Part shown: positions 34,282 to 49,000 of the stretch, one piece after another | How the letters are laid out: each line of letters starts with the position of its first letter | Position numbering within the stretch: the stretch's first letter is position 1 | Assembly: GCA_947034885.2 (NCBI GenBank) | Contig: OX344752.2 | Coordinates: 25,300,386-25,364,385 of the forward strand | DNA from: Thuidium tamariscinum | Taxonomy: Eukaryota > Streptophyta > Bryopsida > Hypnales > Thuidiaceae | Direction: 5' to 3' | DNA: 64,000 bases | The notes under the pieces: model-generated | Told to the model about the DNA's origin: nothing | The model's input: the letters and a program-made list of their open reading frames with translations, nothing else | Database searches by the model: none | Translations under genes and position numbers: made by a program

Positions 34282-37131
34282 TGCTTCGAGATGGTGCGCT
34301 CCTACATCAGAATGAGAGCGCCACAGGGTCTCCTCACACTCAGATGGCAAAAGATCCTGCAAAATAAATGTTATACGAAATCAATAAACACCAACAAGAT
34401 GTGATATTGACCTAAACTCAAATTTGAGGTGAGCAACTGAGCACCAGTGAACCGACAGACCTTCGAGAACATCCAAGTACGCTCTTACAGAAAATCACAT
34501 TTACAAGGCTCAACTTCAGATGCCGACCATAATTCTCGGGATTTCGATAAAAATGGCACTGAAATTCATGCTGCTCGAGTGACACCCCCTACAACGGACA
34601 TAATGTACTCGAAATGTACATTTGAAGAGGCGGTGTCCCTTGAGCAGCTCTCTTCCCAATTCAAATACATCTAACTCTTTGTTCCATTTAGACGACAACT
34701 GCACTCCAGCAATCCACAAACACCGCCTCATGATGCTACAGCAACTCCCTCCCAATTACCATGCAAATCCAACAATCAAAGGCCAACACGCTCACCAACA
34801 AACTCGCCACTCAGAACAAACATGCTCACCTCAGTTGCGATCACAGCAAACCCTTCCAAACACCAGAACAAAACGATCACGAATCAGATGACTAAAAACC
34901 CCAAGAGAAGACACACGAATCAACAGGAGCCTCCCTAGTGGTCCCTGAGTATCCCGCATTCTTACGCACCAAAACAATTCACCGCTCCCGAATTCATTGC
35001 TGAAGAAAGAAAACCCTCCAGCCAACATTTCGAATCAAGAATATCCCTAGAACTCGTGTCACAGAACGTAGTCTGACATCATTAAAGTAATAATTTGACA
35101 CTTTTAAGAAAATAAATTTAGATCTGAGAACCAAGAGTCGGTGTACCACATAGATTATTACCTCCAAACACGAAAAACACCGTCGCGTTGTTCCCCTGCA
35201 CCCCAGCGCCACAATTCATTTCATGCAACACCGTGAGATTTGAACTGAAATTGAACACCGCATGGCTTGAACAGAGTGATCAATCCTCAAAAGAAAACCT
35301 CGGTGTCTATCTCATCGCAACTCCACACTTCCCAGGGGAGAATAATTTGACAAATTCAGGACCTCACTTACTCATGAAAATTCCTCCCAACTCCCAGTCT
35401 ACCTCTCTCTGTCTGTGTGAATGTGTGTGGAATTTCTCTCGATCTCGTGTCCCGCACCTCCAGTTTCTACAAAGCGGCTTCCATGTCAATTGGGCTAGCG
35501 ATTGACCAGGCTTACAAGCAAACAATCGCGTGGATGTTGCATCATCGCCGTTGGTGATGTGCAATCTCTGTCCAGGAGTGAAGCACGCAGGCTGGTTCGA
35601 TTGCCCCGTTGTTTTGTTTACTTCTTTCTTCGGACGCCTGTGTGAATGGGGACTTGCTCAGAGTGAGTTAGGGCGTGGGAATGATTGGCAGTGACCCAAA
35701 TTGGGCCATTCATGCCATGCATGCATGCATACATACATACATGGATGGGGATGAACTCTAACTTGGAGTGGTCCAGAGTCCAGACTCCACTTTGTGTCAG
35801 GGGGACCACGGAGAAAACGTTTCCCCTTGGGTTGGAAATTTTCAACTATGGTAGAAGTACCCATAACTGATCAAATAAACACATTTGGATATAATCTAGG
35901 GTGGTGCAAGGCAAAGCAAATATTTTCATAGATGCATTGATAGAAATAATGGGAATTGCAGAAAATTTGGTAATTTTATCTTTTAAATTGAAATTACTAT
36001 GAATTTTGGAAGGCAAAAGTTGGGCTTGACTTATAACCAACATCTAGAGTCATCCAATTTCAATCATTCAAGAATACTTTCCCACTAATCACTTCCTACA
36101 TTTATGCTCACTAATGTGTTATTAACTTGTTGGTCCAAACCTTGAAAAAGTACAAAGACACACATTCCAAGGAAAAAATAGAAATCCATTCCAATTTTCT
36201 TTAGAATAGGATATCCTATTTGTTGTTAATGGGTGAGGTGTCAACAATAGGTACCTCTACCATAGAGAAGAAAAGAAGTCATACTAAGGGAGAAACACCC
36301 AATACCGCAGTTGTACCTTGCAATGGATCCTAGACTCATCCAAAAATCATCTCGAGACTATAGTTATTGTGTTTGCCAAATGCTTGACTTTAAGTCACTA
36401 ACGCATATTAAAGATACATACCAAAATTTGATTGACTCACCACTAATTTTAACAACATTCACATTTGGGGGCATTTAATGAACAATTTCAGTGGTCTACG
36501 TAGCCAACACTTCAGAAAATCATAGAAATTGCATATGGCATTTGAAAAATGTATTTTTTTTAATATTCATGATTTTCACTCGCTAATACTAAAAAAAATA
36601 TTATTTTTAGAAAAAATTGCCTCCTACTATGTAGAATTCCTTATTTGGACGGTTTTGGGTAATTCCATTATATGGTAACTAAGGCAAGAGGCTCTTAAAT
36701 TGCATGGGCATCAAGAACGGTCTTTGTAAATGGCTATGAAATGAACATGACATCATTCTTAAAAACCCTAAATCGAGAGAACCATAAGAGATTTTTTTAG
36801 AGGTCTGAGAGACTGTTTCAGCCCTATTTCCCAGTCTGTGAACCCGTCAGATTAAATAATAATAATAAAATATCAAAATATTAATTAAATATTAATATTT
36901 GATGTGGCAGTCTCTTGGCCACATCAGATCGCCTTTGTGGCAGCTTTCAGTGAGTTCCCACAATCCGGGAACTCGCAGCCTTTTACACGAGCTGAAAAAC
37001 CTTTTATGAGTATAAATTTTTTCTTTCAAAATATATATAAATATATAAGTGATAGTATTCATGAATCTAATTGTATTGATAGAATCTAAAACTCAAACTC
37101 TACAACTTTTACTTGCATTATGGTCAATTTC
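34282..37131. other. Upstream of the PPR gene, then AT-rich DNA
   Basis: 34282-35600 probably holds the promoter and 5' UTR of the PPR gene. No further exon is certain. A short ATGC/ATAC microsatellite lies at 35715-35743. The segment at about 36790-37010 is a diverged copy of 53100-53320 (shared order: TCAGATTAAATAAT-like, GACGTGGCA-like, CCCACAAT..GGGAACTC). No gene is supported. Confidence 0.4.
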
Positions 37132-37363
37132 GTTAAAATGGCGATAGTCCATTAAAATGGCATGACATTCCATTAAAATGGCATGATATTCCGTTAAAAT
37201 GGCACAACATTTCGTTAAAATGGCACATTTTTTTCCTCTACCACTATACCTCTATGTCAAAATGGTACACAAAAATGTCAAAATGACACTTGAAATTTGT
37301 CAAAGTGGCACATGGAATATGGCAAAATGGCACTGGAATTTGGCAAAATGGCACTCGGAATAC
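37132..37363 (+). repeat. Minisatellite of AAAATGGCA units
   Basis: Five units of about 21 bp (TTAAAATGGCATGATATTCC-like) lie at 37132-37225. After a short gap come looser units with (G)CAAAATGGCAC at 37256-37363. Confidence 0.75.
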
Positions 37364-38832
37364 CGCCATTTTAACAAAATTGACCATCATTTCAATTCAA
37401 AAACATTCTTCCAAATAGTATTATATAATATTGTTTCTAAAATCATCAATTTTAGAGATGAATCTCGACACTTCGGGGTTAAATATATTCAGGGTGCAAT
37501 AGTAATCTAAATTGAAAGTGCCACATGTGTGTCATACTGTCATTGGATCCAACTTAGCATGGATACAAATGTTTATCACTACTACATAGTCAACCTCTCT
37601 TAATGCCAATCTCCTACTTACATAAATCATACTCTTTTTATACATAAATTAACCATTGATGGAGCTATTTGTGTCAAACATCATTGTATTTTTTGAATGA
37701 ACCACTAATCAAACACAAGTTTTTACTAAAGAAATCTACCTAGATTCACATTACAACAAATAAAGTGTAGAATTGGAGTTAGAAGTATTGGGATTGAGTT
37801 GAAAAATGACTAGTCCATGACTCCAATTAACAATATAACCCATGTGGATTCTACACATGACAAAATGTTTATTCATTGCTCTAAAATCTTAAGAGATCTT
37901 TTTGACATATTGGAAACTAGAAGGGAGATGAGAAAATTACGATAGAATCCAAAATTCCAAATGGATAAAAATAGTTTCTAGGAGGGACAACAATGGTAAA
38001 TAATATGTTTTTGTTTTGACCACTTTTAATGCATCTTTTTATTTCCAAAAATAAGTTGAACAATGAATTTTCAAAGATTTGTTGTCATTTTGTAAAAATA
38101 GGAGGTCGGGTAGTTCATTTCCAAAGTTGTATTGAAGGACGTAGAGAAACTTTTTGTTTGGTTGTTTATTATTGTGTTCCTAGTTTAGTTTTTAGGGGAT
38201 TGGGTGTTTTCTAGGGTCATGGTGTTTGCCATTGCTATCAATCTCATCTGAGATGTTCCGAACACATTGGCAACAAGATCATCTAGAAGTGGATCCATAT
38301 TTGGATTGAGCACGTCCAACCTTCTTGTTGTTGTGAGGAGTTCTTCGAGCACCGGAAGAGCAACAACATCAAGAAGGCCTAAGCCAAGGCTTGCGGTGAG
38401 ACGGTCAACTTGAAGCGCCAACTTGCTAGTCCTAGATCTGGCTTTGTGTTGGATTCTTCTACGTTAGAGACTGTGACGTCCATCTTCTACGACATGGTCA
38501 ACGACTTCAAGGGAGGATATTGAGAGCTTATTTTATGGGCCTACCCATTGTATTTTCTCTTGTGGAATTGATGAAGAGTTCTAGACATTATCTTGGTACC
38601 CAAGTGACTTGATGTTGGTAGGTCAAGATGATTTTGATGCATACTCTTGTTTTCATGGAACATTGATTTGTGAGGTCTTGTTGGTGTGGTTTCAAGGTGC
38701 CTGGTGTTGTAGTGCAATTATTGTAACGTTGAATCATCCTTGGTTGTAAATAATTGCAAGTTTGTGCTACTTTCATTGTTTATTTTAATATCAGTGTAAG
38801 ATTGTATGTGGCATCATGGTATTATTTTGAGT
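37364..38832. other. AT-rich intergenic DNA
   Basis: No gene is supported. 38185-38540 is less AT-rich and has short frames on both strands (a minus-strand frame with LDVVALPVLEELLTTTRRLDV), but no recognisable family. Confidence 0.4.
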
Positions 38833-40235
38833 GTACAGTGGGGTACCAATCAAAATGTCGTTTTTGAATTCGTAGTGAGAAATTTTTTTGTATTGCCAAC
38901 TTTGAAAGCCTCTCGAGAGCTCAAAAATTGGTATTTTACCACGAAATTTTTACCACAGCATCATCTTTAAGTTAATTATATGTATGACAAATTTCAAGGC
39001 CAAAAGATTTACCAAAAAAAAGTTATTCAAAATCTACCAACATGGGTAGTGGTGAGAAACATTTCATTACTTTCAACTTTGACACCTTCCTAAGGATTGA
39101 GTTTCTTTTTTTTTGCCATGAAATTTTTTTCATGAAACAATATCTATGTTTTTAATATGTATAAAAAATTTCAAGGTAAAAAGATGTTTTTTAAAGAAGA
39201 TATGTGAAATCTCCCAATAGGTGTAGTTTTGAGAAAATTTTCACAATTTCCAACTTTGACACCTTCCCAAGGGCTAAAAAATTGGTTTCTTACCATGAAT
39301 TTTATTTTGTGAAGTCAACTATATGTTGGTAATATGTGTTACAAATTTCAAGTTCAAATGAATTACCAAGAGAAAGATATACAAAATCTCCCAACATGTG
39401 TACTTGTGAGGAGGAGTTTTTGAGCCCTTAGTATAGTGCTATTTTGTGAAGCAAAGTTTGACACGAATGTAAAAACTCAACCTCACAACTACACATGTTG
39501 GGAGATTTTGAATATCTTTTTTTGGGTAAGTGTTTTGAACTTGAAATTTAGAAGATATATTATCAATATAAATTTGATCTTATTCAAAAAAATTCATGTT
39601 AAATAGACAAATTTTCAGCCCTTGGGAGGGTGTCAAAGTCGGCAATAGTGAAAATTTTCTCACAAGTACACATGTTGGGAGATTTTGTATATCTTTCTCT
39701 TGGTAATTCATTTGAACTTGAAATTTGTAACACATATTACCAACATATAGTTGACTTCACAAAATAAAATTCATGGTAAGAAACCAATTTTTTAGCCCTT
39801 GAGAGGGTGTCAAAGTTGGAAATTGTGAAAATTTTCTCAAAACTACACCTATTGGGAGATTTCACATATCTTCTTTAAAAAACCTCTTTTTACCTTGAAA
39901 TTTTTTATACATATTAAAAACATAGATATTGTTTCATGAAAAAATTTCATGGCAAAAAAAAAGAAACTCAATCCTTAGGAAGGTGTCAAAGTTGAAAGTA
40001 ATGAAATGTTTCTCACCACTACCCATGTTGGTAGATTTTGAATAACTTTTTTTTGGTAAATCTTTTGGCCTTGAAATTTGTCATACATATAATTAACTTA
40101 AAGATGATGCTGTGGTAAAAATTTCGTGGTAAAATACCAATTTTTGAGCTCTCGAGAGGCTTTCAAAGTTGGCAATACGAAAAATTTTCTCACTACGAAT
40201 TCAAAAACGACATCTTGATTGGTACCCCATTGTAC
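38833..40235. repeat. Long inverted (foldback) repeat, about 1.4 kb
   Basis: The left arm 38833-39410 and right arm about 39655-40235 are inverse copies with few differences. The ends read GTACAGTGGGGTACCAATCA and, inverted, GTACAATGGGGTACCAATCA. Each arm is made of about three units of roughly 177 bp (marks: CCAACATGGGTAGTGG, CCAATAGGTGTAG, CCAACATGTGTAC). The spacer is about 240 bp. No gene lies inside. A transcript would fold into a very long hairpin. Confidence 0.85.
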
Positions 40236-42757
40236 ATGAGAGATTCTACTGCCTTGTAAATGGACATTTGGTGAATTCTCAATGATATTCCTAGTTAAGT
40301 ACAGTCGAAGTAGTTGCTTTGCATTTATAAATAGAATGATCCCTAGGAAGTTACCTTGCAAGGTGGGTCGATTGCAAAGTTTAGTATTACATGTTAATAG
40401 GGTACTGTAGTAATTGCAATACGAACTCAAGTCTGGTTCAATTCAACCTAGCATTGATGATTCATGCCTTCTATTAAAATGCATTTGGAGTAAAGACTTG
40501 GGAGTGGAAGGGTGTAGTTCAAGACCAAGCTTGGTAATTCGACTAGCCTTTCACCCCTTTGTCCCCATAGAATTAGGCCAAGACATTCCTAATAGGTTTA
40601 GGTGTGCTCCGGGAATTTGTTTGATTTGGAGCATGTTGATGATCGGACAATAGATGCCGTAATTTTGGAAGGCATGCCTTTGCATAATACTTGAACTTGA
40701 AGCCCATATTAATTTGGCAGCTTAACAATCACTTCCCTATGGTCAACTCCATATGATTGTACCAAGCATCTACAATAGCATTAGAGGAGCTGGAATTCCT
40801 GTCCATGGAAATTAGTACTTGTGGATATACTGTAGCGTTTTAATTGATCTCCACATTCACATAGAGGTCAATGAAAACACACTGATCAACAAAGATGAGG
40901 ATAGTTTGCAAAGACATTTGGGAAAAGCATACCAGGGCTCTTTTGCTTTTGATCCAAATATTTGTGTAAAGTTTTGGTGGATCAGGTAACTGAGCAAATG
41001 TTCTGCAAACATTCCCACTCATGAAGATTAAGACTAGACTTCTCATAGTGTGTTTTTACTTTGCCCTTCACCAATTTATTGGTGTGGAGAACCAGACTCT
41101 TAGAGTTGTAAAAAGATGATTCTAACCTTAGCCTTTGCAAGAGCATCCTCTACTTCCTTGTTGGAATCGAACTGATCTACCATTTATTAACATGGTTTAA
41201 CCATCAATCTAACAATACATCAATGTAAAGGCCGCTAACAATATAGTGCCATAGAGCTTTAATGACCCAAAAAAACATTGTTGAAGTTGAAGTCAAGAAA
41301 CACTCAAGAGATGAACACAACTTAGAAAAAGGTGGAGATGAGATTCTGCACATACCTTCAGCTCCTTGTCTGTAGAAACTTTATGTTTCAATATCATCTT
41401 TCTAATCCTTTCAATACAATTATGCCTCTGACAAACAATTATGCATGCTCATGAGAGGGAAAAACTATCAGGACTATATTCACCCCACGCTTATGAATTG
41501 AAGTGAGGTACATTTTTTTGGTAGAAATTTACCTAGCAAATAGTTGCGATCTCGTCACGAGTTTGATAGGTACTACTGGGATCGGACATGGAGTGACTAT
41601 GATATTGATATGTATCGAATTCCAAGACCTTCACAAAAACACAGTTTGTTCAAACAAGGAAAAATCTAGCATCATCATATGGACTAAATTATAGCTAATG
41701 CATAGTAGCTAGCCTATATCAAAGTTGGCGTGGCAAAGCTTTAGTTCACCACAAGTCTAGCACATAGGCTTCAGACAATTCAATCTAGAACTCACGAGGG
41801 GCCCTTTCTTTAATGCATAATTTTTTGCAAACTTCACAACTTATTTCACAGCCATGCAGTCCATTCCATCCACCTGGCACCCAAAAACAGTGCAACCATC
41901 AAATTGAAGAATCCGCTTATAGAGGTAGTAGAAACCTAGCTCCATTAAGCCTTGCAAACTTTCATGCCATTCTAAGGTAATCTTGAACTTAAACAGTAAT
42001 GAACTGAAAGTGGCTAGTTTCACTAGAGCAATACCAGATTGGTGACATTGGTTTTCATTGTGAATGTTGAAAAATTCAAAATGATTACACATCTACATGT
42101 TTATATGCTCACCTTCAAATGTTCATTCAATATGTTCACATGTTCTCACGTATTACAAGTAGCATGAGAATGATAAGCTAAGGTAGTCCTAGGTTGTGAC
42201 CTAAGCTTAAATAGCACTTTTAGAGCATGAATTTTGAGCATTTTACCTCACAAGATTATGTGACAAGGCATAGGCGCATCAATGCCTAATTGCTGAATTG
42301 ATTGTTATTATAGGATGCAAATAAACATGCATTCCGGGAATATAATCTTCATGCTTATAGTAACAAGGGCTTTTGGCTGATCGCCACTCCATAGTGCCCA
42401 TTTTGTCTGCAACACAACAGACTCCACTTCCCTTGAGAAAAAAACAAGCATAGTAAGTTCAATTTGTGTACCACGCATAATCCCTCAAGGACTAGGAAGC
42501 TCCAATCAAGCCTTGTGCTTTTCAGCATGTTTAAGTAGGTCATACACAAACTATCTTTTTATCAGTTTTTTTAAATTTTTTGACAAACATAATTAAATAT
42601 TCTTCACTGATGTAAAGTTTGACCTCCTCTAGATTACTAATTTTTCAAAATATAATATTCCAAATTGGTCATTTCAAACCATGAATTCTTGATCGTGTAG
42701 GGATATTTGTTAACTGACCGATGTGAACTGTAAAAAGGAGAGACTTTGATAACTTAC
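40236..42757. other. Intergenic, nothing recognised
   Basis: AT-rich with only short, low-complexity frames on both strands. Confidence 0.4.
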
Positions 42758-43244
42758 AATGGTTGTTTTTGCATACATAGATGACCAACAAATTCAAGAG
42801 TGTTGACATATTCATGGCCTCAAAGAACTGGCCTTGGTTGGCAACGCCATTGCCATATATAGCCATCGTCACCCCTTCTACCTTCAAGTACTTATGTACA
42901 AAGGCTAGCTTGGCGCCTAATGATGTTTGTGCCCCGACAATTCCATTTCTGCCATAATACCCTCTCTTCTTGTTGTACATGTGCATGGAGCCCCCTTTCC
43001 CTAAAGAACACCCGTCTTTCCGCCCTATGAGCTGAGCAAAAACCTTATACACTATGCCACCGCGATCAAGATGTATGTAGTGGTCCCTATACAATGTGAT
43101 TATGCAATCTTTTTCATTCAAAGCCGCTTCCATGCCCACACACACAACCTCTTGGCCATCAGACAAATGGAAGAACCTCCGAATGAACTTCTGCTTATAC
43201 ATTGAGTCCGCTGCTATCTCCATCTGCCTCATCACAAACATCAT
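42758..43244 (-). pseudogene. Single exon of pyruvate dehydrogenase E1 alpha
   Basis: 162 residues read without a stop: MRQMEIAADSMYKQKFIRRF, SDGQEVVCVGMEAAL, YRDHYIHLDRGG, CSLGKGGSMHMY, YYGRNGIVGAQTSLGAKLAF and AIYGNGVANQGQFFEAMN. This is the thiamine-diphosphate-binding half of the mitochondrial-type E1 alpha subunit. It is flanked by an intact acceptor (TTCTTCTAG) and donor (GTAAGT), so it is a genomic exon copy rather than a retrocopy. The GDG of the cofactor motif is GNG (Asp to Asn), and several other conserved residues differ. I see no neighbouring exons, so it is probably a dead fragment. Confidence 0.75.
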
Positions 43245-46051
43245 CTAGAAGAATCCCATTAGCTCTTTTCCTAAAGTCAATCAAAATTTAGCCAAATGGC
43301 AAGAAGAGAAAATCCTTCTTTAATAACTTGATCAAAGTACCATTTGGATGCAATTAGGATTTACAACAAGAAAATGTCAAAATGAGTCACATCTTTATTA
43401 GAAAACACAAAGTACTACAAAAGACATTTAAGAATCTCAAAATGATAAACACTAAATTTTGAATTTTGAAATGACTATAAAAACTAAATATTGTATTTCA
43501 AAATTTTGATAGCTTAGAAAAAATGTAGCATCTTCTCTACCTGAAGTCTCTACTTTGAGAGAAGGTGGTTCGATCTTGTATCCTCTAAACAACTGCTTAA
43601 TTTTGTAGGGAATTTTTTACGAGCTACCACTTGCAAAAAATCGCATGGTCGACATTTGAGGGTGAGCCTTGATTTCGGACAAATTTGAACTCCATTGTAT
43701 GCCATAATTGCCAAATTGAGTAGTGTCGAAAATTGAAATGCACCAATTTGCAAGGCTGCACTTGTGCGTGGCAAGATGAAGCATCGCAGTGCAATTGGAA
43801 ATCGCAAAATGCGTTGCGGAAATGGATTTTGCTTTAGAATGCTTTGGGGTGGAAGTGTAAGGAGAGGTTGGCTTCAATGTCTGCTGAAGGAGATCCCTTG
43901 ATTGTGCTTGATCTTAGGTTTCCACAGTCTTAGGCTACTAAGAGAAATATCTGGTAACCATGATGTCCTTTTCCATCTAGGACCAATATCCACTCATTAA
44001 AAGAAAAGTTATATTCTAGAGACATTTTTTCAATAACTTTCTTGCAAGAAGAGTGTTGAAAAAATGTTGTAGAAGATCTCAGTATTCATCAATTTTGTGT
44101 CAAACAAATGTCAAATTTTTTTTAAGTATAATTGGTTGTAAAAAAACTGTAGTCTTATACAACAATCAATTCACTCAAAAAAGGTTGTCACCTCCTGGTT
44201 TGCATTAGTTCCACCCCCCTCTCTTGAAAAAATCACAAGCCGTTGATTTAAAAAGAAAAAAATGCTTCCCGTCCTAAATGCTGTCAATTTATCAAAAAAT
44301 CAGAAGCTATTGATCTTTGTGAGATTTAATCTGAGCCATCCAAATATGAATTCAAAATACAATACCAAATATGGATATGGATGCTTAAATACTACACATA
44401 GATAATTGAATATTGAATATGGATATGGAAAATAGATGAATGTCCCATATTGATTGTTTAGAACTCCACCCACTCAAAAATATAAGAGGAGGTGGAGTGA
44501 GTATGTGTATTTAAGAAAATTTTAATATTAAATTTTTTACAATGAAATCAAATTTTAAAATTTGTGAGTCCATTGCATGACAATTTGTCACACACAATGG
44601 GCAATGGACTCAAAAGAGGTAGTTACTGCCTACATACAAACTATCAAAAAATAGTTATATGAATTGGGTTGAATTTGTCTAACCATAACTTGTTGAAATG
44701 AACAAAACTATGCCATTTCATTCATTCAAAGAGTCTCCTTGAGGAAGTCTTCAAGGTTTAAACAAGTTCCTACAATCTCAGTTTTTAGCAAGAGTTTTTG
44801 AAACTTTTCTTCAAAATAGGAAAATTGATTAGCTTTTGGAGATATAGAATTAAAACCCAAGGCCATTTTCTTATCAAAATCACTTAGAACTAGCATTTCT
44901 TTAGCAAAGAAGAAAAAATTCAAAAATTGTTTATTTTTGCATATCTAATTGTAGGGTCTTACATTAGATTTATTTAGTAAGAGAATGTGTAGAAGAAATT
45001 TCATAAACTTCCATTCTATAGATTGCAAGGTATTTGCATTTAAAGCAAACAAAACAAGTTATTTTGCACCATATTTGACTAGTTCTTTTCACTTTGAATC
45101 TTTTTAACTAAATTTTTTTTGCATTATCGATTTTGATTTTCTACTTTGGTATGCAGAAGGATACACTTAATTTTTACTCATTAAAAATCATTAAGTAGAA
45201 ATAAGTTAAAATTGAAGTAGAACTAAATTGTTGGTAGCTTTAAAATGGAGTCAAATTACAATATTTCTAATAGTGAGATTATTCTATCAAGTTGAAAATC
45301 TTTAAAACTCATTTGACAAAAGACAAGTAGATTTAACCTCACCTAAATTTTTTTTTGAAAAATTATAAAAATTACATTCAAAAAGGCATTCTATAAGTTA
45401 TTTTTTCAAGAAGATGCTTAGGTTGCTAAAAAATAAGCATTAGAAAGAAATTCAGGGCAACAAAAGGCCGTTAAGAACAATTTTTTGGAGAAGGGTAGCA
45501 TGCCAAGAATACTCAAGAGCTCAGGTTTTTCCCTATACTTGCGCACCAGATGAACGACTGGGATTTGAGTGTCCTTTCTCGCAAACGAATCATTGATAGT
45601 TTCTCCCGCCTAACTCATCCTCGCTGTTTGTACACGTAGCCCCCCTTTGCCATCTTGGTAGTCCTATTGGCATTTGCGTCACTTTCCTTCGCGCCAGAAA
45701 CTGTAAGGCTGGCATTCTTGTTGCGCCAAATTTTGAGGTTCTCTCTTTCTGAGGAGAGCTTTTGGAAGAGAACCAAATTCTGAGGAGCCAAATTCTCTTC
45801 GATCGCACAAAACTGTTGGGAGTGATTTTTTGGGTTTATTCAATTTCTTTGCACTTTTCAGTACTAGTTACATTCCTTTTTTTGAATTTCAAAATTGAAA
45901 TTTTCAACGAGATGTTGTAGCGAGATGTTACAGGGAGATGTTGCGAGATGTTTGTGATCACTTTGAATGTATAATCATCTGATCTTTGAGGGGTTAATCG
46001 TAGTAGTATAATCCTTTGAATTAGATTTTGGACTTAATATTTCCTTATATA
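43245..46051. other. AT-rich intergenic DNA
   Basis: No gene is recognised. A minus-strand frame at 45590-45808 is too short to judge. Confidence 0.4.
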
Positions 46052-49000
46052 ATGGAAGAAAGACTTACATGTGAAACGCCTTACAAGGTACAAGTAACGT
46101 TAGATCCCAAGTATAGATCAGTCATTGTTAGAGGTCGTCCGATCCACGAGCAACCTGCGAAATCAACATTTCCTGAGAAGCGTAAGGCTGGTAACAGTAA
46201 CTTAGATCTGTGGCTCGATGGGCACATTTATCCGATGGATCCTTTGACAAACAAGCGGCCTTGTTTTCATGACGTCAAAAGTTTGTTGGAGTACGTGGGG
46301 GATGGAGAGAAAGGCATGTTGGGCTACATGACCCGCTTACAAAATTCAGATGGTGATCTTCTTAGTAAGTTCATAATTGATCAAAATAGAAGTGAAAGTC
46401 AGATTGCGTCATTGAAGGAAGCTTTACAGTTGTGTCAACAACGAGAGGAACAGTGCATGAGTAGACAAGTGGCGGAGAGAGAAAGCTCCCTTGCTGAAAT
46501 TCAAGAGTGTGAGAAACGGCATGCTGATGTGCAAAGTAGTTCTGAAAAGGTGATCACATCATTGAGAAGTGAATTGGTAGAGGTGACGACAGATTTGCAA
46601 GAAAGTATACTAGCTGAAGTTGAGCGTGAGAAAGAAATTGAGGACTTACAGAGAGACCATATCCGGTACACACAAAATTTGGAGCAAAGTAGTCATGCTG
46701 AATTAGAGAGAGTGAAGCTAGAATTAGCAACTACTGCTAAGAATCTCTCCGTATTAGAGAGAAAATGGAAGCAACTTGAAATCACCCCCTACGGATACAG
46801 GAAACAATAAAGAGCTCGGAGAGATATACACAACTTATCTCAATCTGGAAGTCATGCAAAAGCACAAAGGAGATTAGTACGCTCAATTGTAGCCCCTGCT
46901 ACCGTTAGACACATTCAAAGAGGCAATGCTGTAAATCACATGAAGCAAAGGCTGTGCGGTTCTAAGGAAACGCAAATGGAGTCAGGCAAAGTCTTTGCAT
47001 CAATATTGTCAAAGACGGAGGTGTCAACGATGTTACACATGCCAGTTATGCAGTCCGTGGGAACTGACATCACCAATCATTATTTAGATAAAATAGGAGC
47101 AGAGATAGGAGCGAATGAAATTCTGGAAATAGAAGACCGCAATGGTATTACAAATGAAGCTTACAGTAACATTTACAAGCAGTTCAAAGGAGGGGCCAAA
47201 GCTGTTGGCAAAGGACTCCGTATAGGTTTTCTACCGAAGCCGTATCACGTGTCGTTGCTGCGGAAAGAAATGAACAAGTTACGTGATTTTGTCGGTGATT
47301 ACTACTCCATCCACAATACTCTACAGATTTTGCCTGGCCCAAAGTCGAAAAGAAAAGAACCGATACAAATCGAGTTGAATGAGAACAATTCATTGTTCGT
47401 TGATGTTGAAACAGTCCAGAGGACGATGGTGCAACTGTACAGATTCACTTTTGCCGGTACGTGTTTAAGTAACTACTTTCGTTTTACATGGTCTTCATGG
47501 TTGTAAGCATAAGCAGTTTAGTTCATATAGTAATGCTGCAATTTCATTGATTGACAATCGAGATTACCATTCTTAAGTACGATCAAATTTGGTTGCATGA
47601 TTTAAATGTTAATTAATAACTGATTCATGAGAAAAACGATTCATGACCGTAACTGAAAGTCTTCAATTCATCAATACATAGTATATTCAATCTTGACAAA
47701 TCTATTCAATTGAATTAGTTATTATCATTGCCTGATTGGTTTGTTTGCTCTTTTTTTTATCTGATTTGGTAATAAGGTCTTCAATTGGATGATGCAGAGG
47801 TTGGTAACAAGCCCTTGATCTTTGCCCTAAAATTAGACGAAGCAGAAATTGTGCACGGTCAGAAAATGGAGCGCGTTAGTATTACGCTTATGAATCGTGC
47901 TTTGAATGCTGACATTCACATAGGTAGCCCCGAATACTTCGCTGTCTAGAGTGAACGTGAGATCTGGCCGATTGGATGCTTCCAAGTGCAAAAGGAATCC
48001 CATGAAGTTCTATCTTGGGTTTTCAATCAAACCATGATCCCAGCATTGATTGAAAAGCAAAACAATGGTCAACTATTGTGTGTTCCTGGAGTTGGCGATT
48101 TTAAAGTTGAGTGGCACTTATCGGCTGATATGAAAACTATAAAGTGCATATACGGGTTAAGCCACGGCGCATGTTCTACTTACAATTGTATTTACTGCTC
48201 CCAAGAGCGTGTGAAGCCAGTACTTGGAACGGAAGCATAAGCATTGGCTGCCTTGGCTAAAAAATCGAGTGGATGGGGTGGAGGTCTGTTTTGTTCAAAG
48301 ATTCCTTCAAAGCCAGTGATTGGTGCTGCTGGACGTGGAAGATGGAAACCTGTGCTTCCAATTCCGATGGATAGAGTCTACATTTGTACTTTACACGCTT
48401 TTAATCGAATTGTAGAGAAACTAGTACTATTGCACTTTCAGTTCATTTGGACGCTCCGAGATAAACAACTCCAAAAACAAGCAACCTCGGATATGCAGAA
48501 AGTTTTATCTTCGACAGGAGCTCATGGAGGAAATGTCTTGATATTTAAAGATGAGAAGTCATCTGGAAAATCAAACAGTGTGCCCAACAGACCATCTTTC
48601 AATGGAGTACATGCAGCAAAGCTTTTCCAGCCGTCAACGTTGCCAGGAGGCTCAGACAAACTTTACATCGATGTCGTTGCTGCTGAGCGGAACTTCATTG
48701 ATTCTGGTGTTTCGAAGAGGGCCAAGCTTGAAGTCTGGCAAGGTTTGGATAGGTTGCGGCCTTATTTCACAGGATTGACATAATCTCCAAGCTGTCGATC
48801 ACTTTTCAAGACAGAAGTCGAAACGTGGGGCCGAGCCTTCATCAAAGCATTTGGCGAACATCACGTCACACATTATATTGTGAGTTGATCCCTTTTGTTG
48901 TCAATCAATTGTCCTATGAGGTTATTCCTATCTGAATACCCTAGGCCTAATACCCTTGTAAAATTAACAAACATGCAGTAATGAACAGTAATGAATATGC

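Noticed and set aside
42669..42757. C-terminal extension of the PDH-like frame
   Set aside because: It follows a good GTAAGT donor and loses all similarity, so it is intron sequence.
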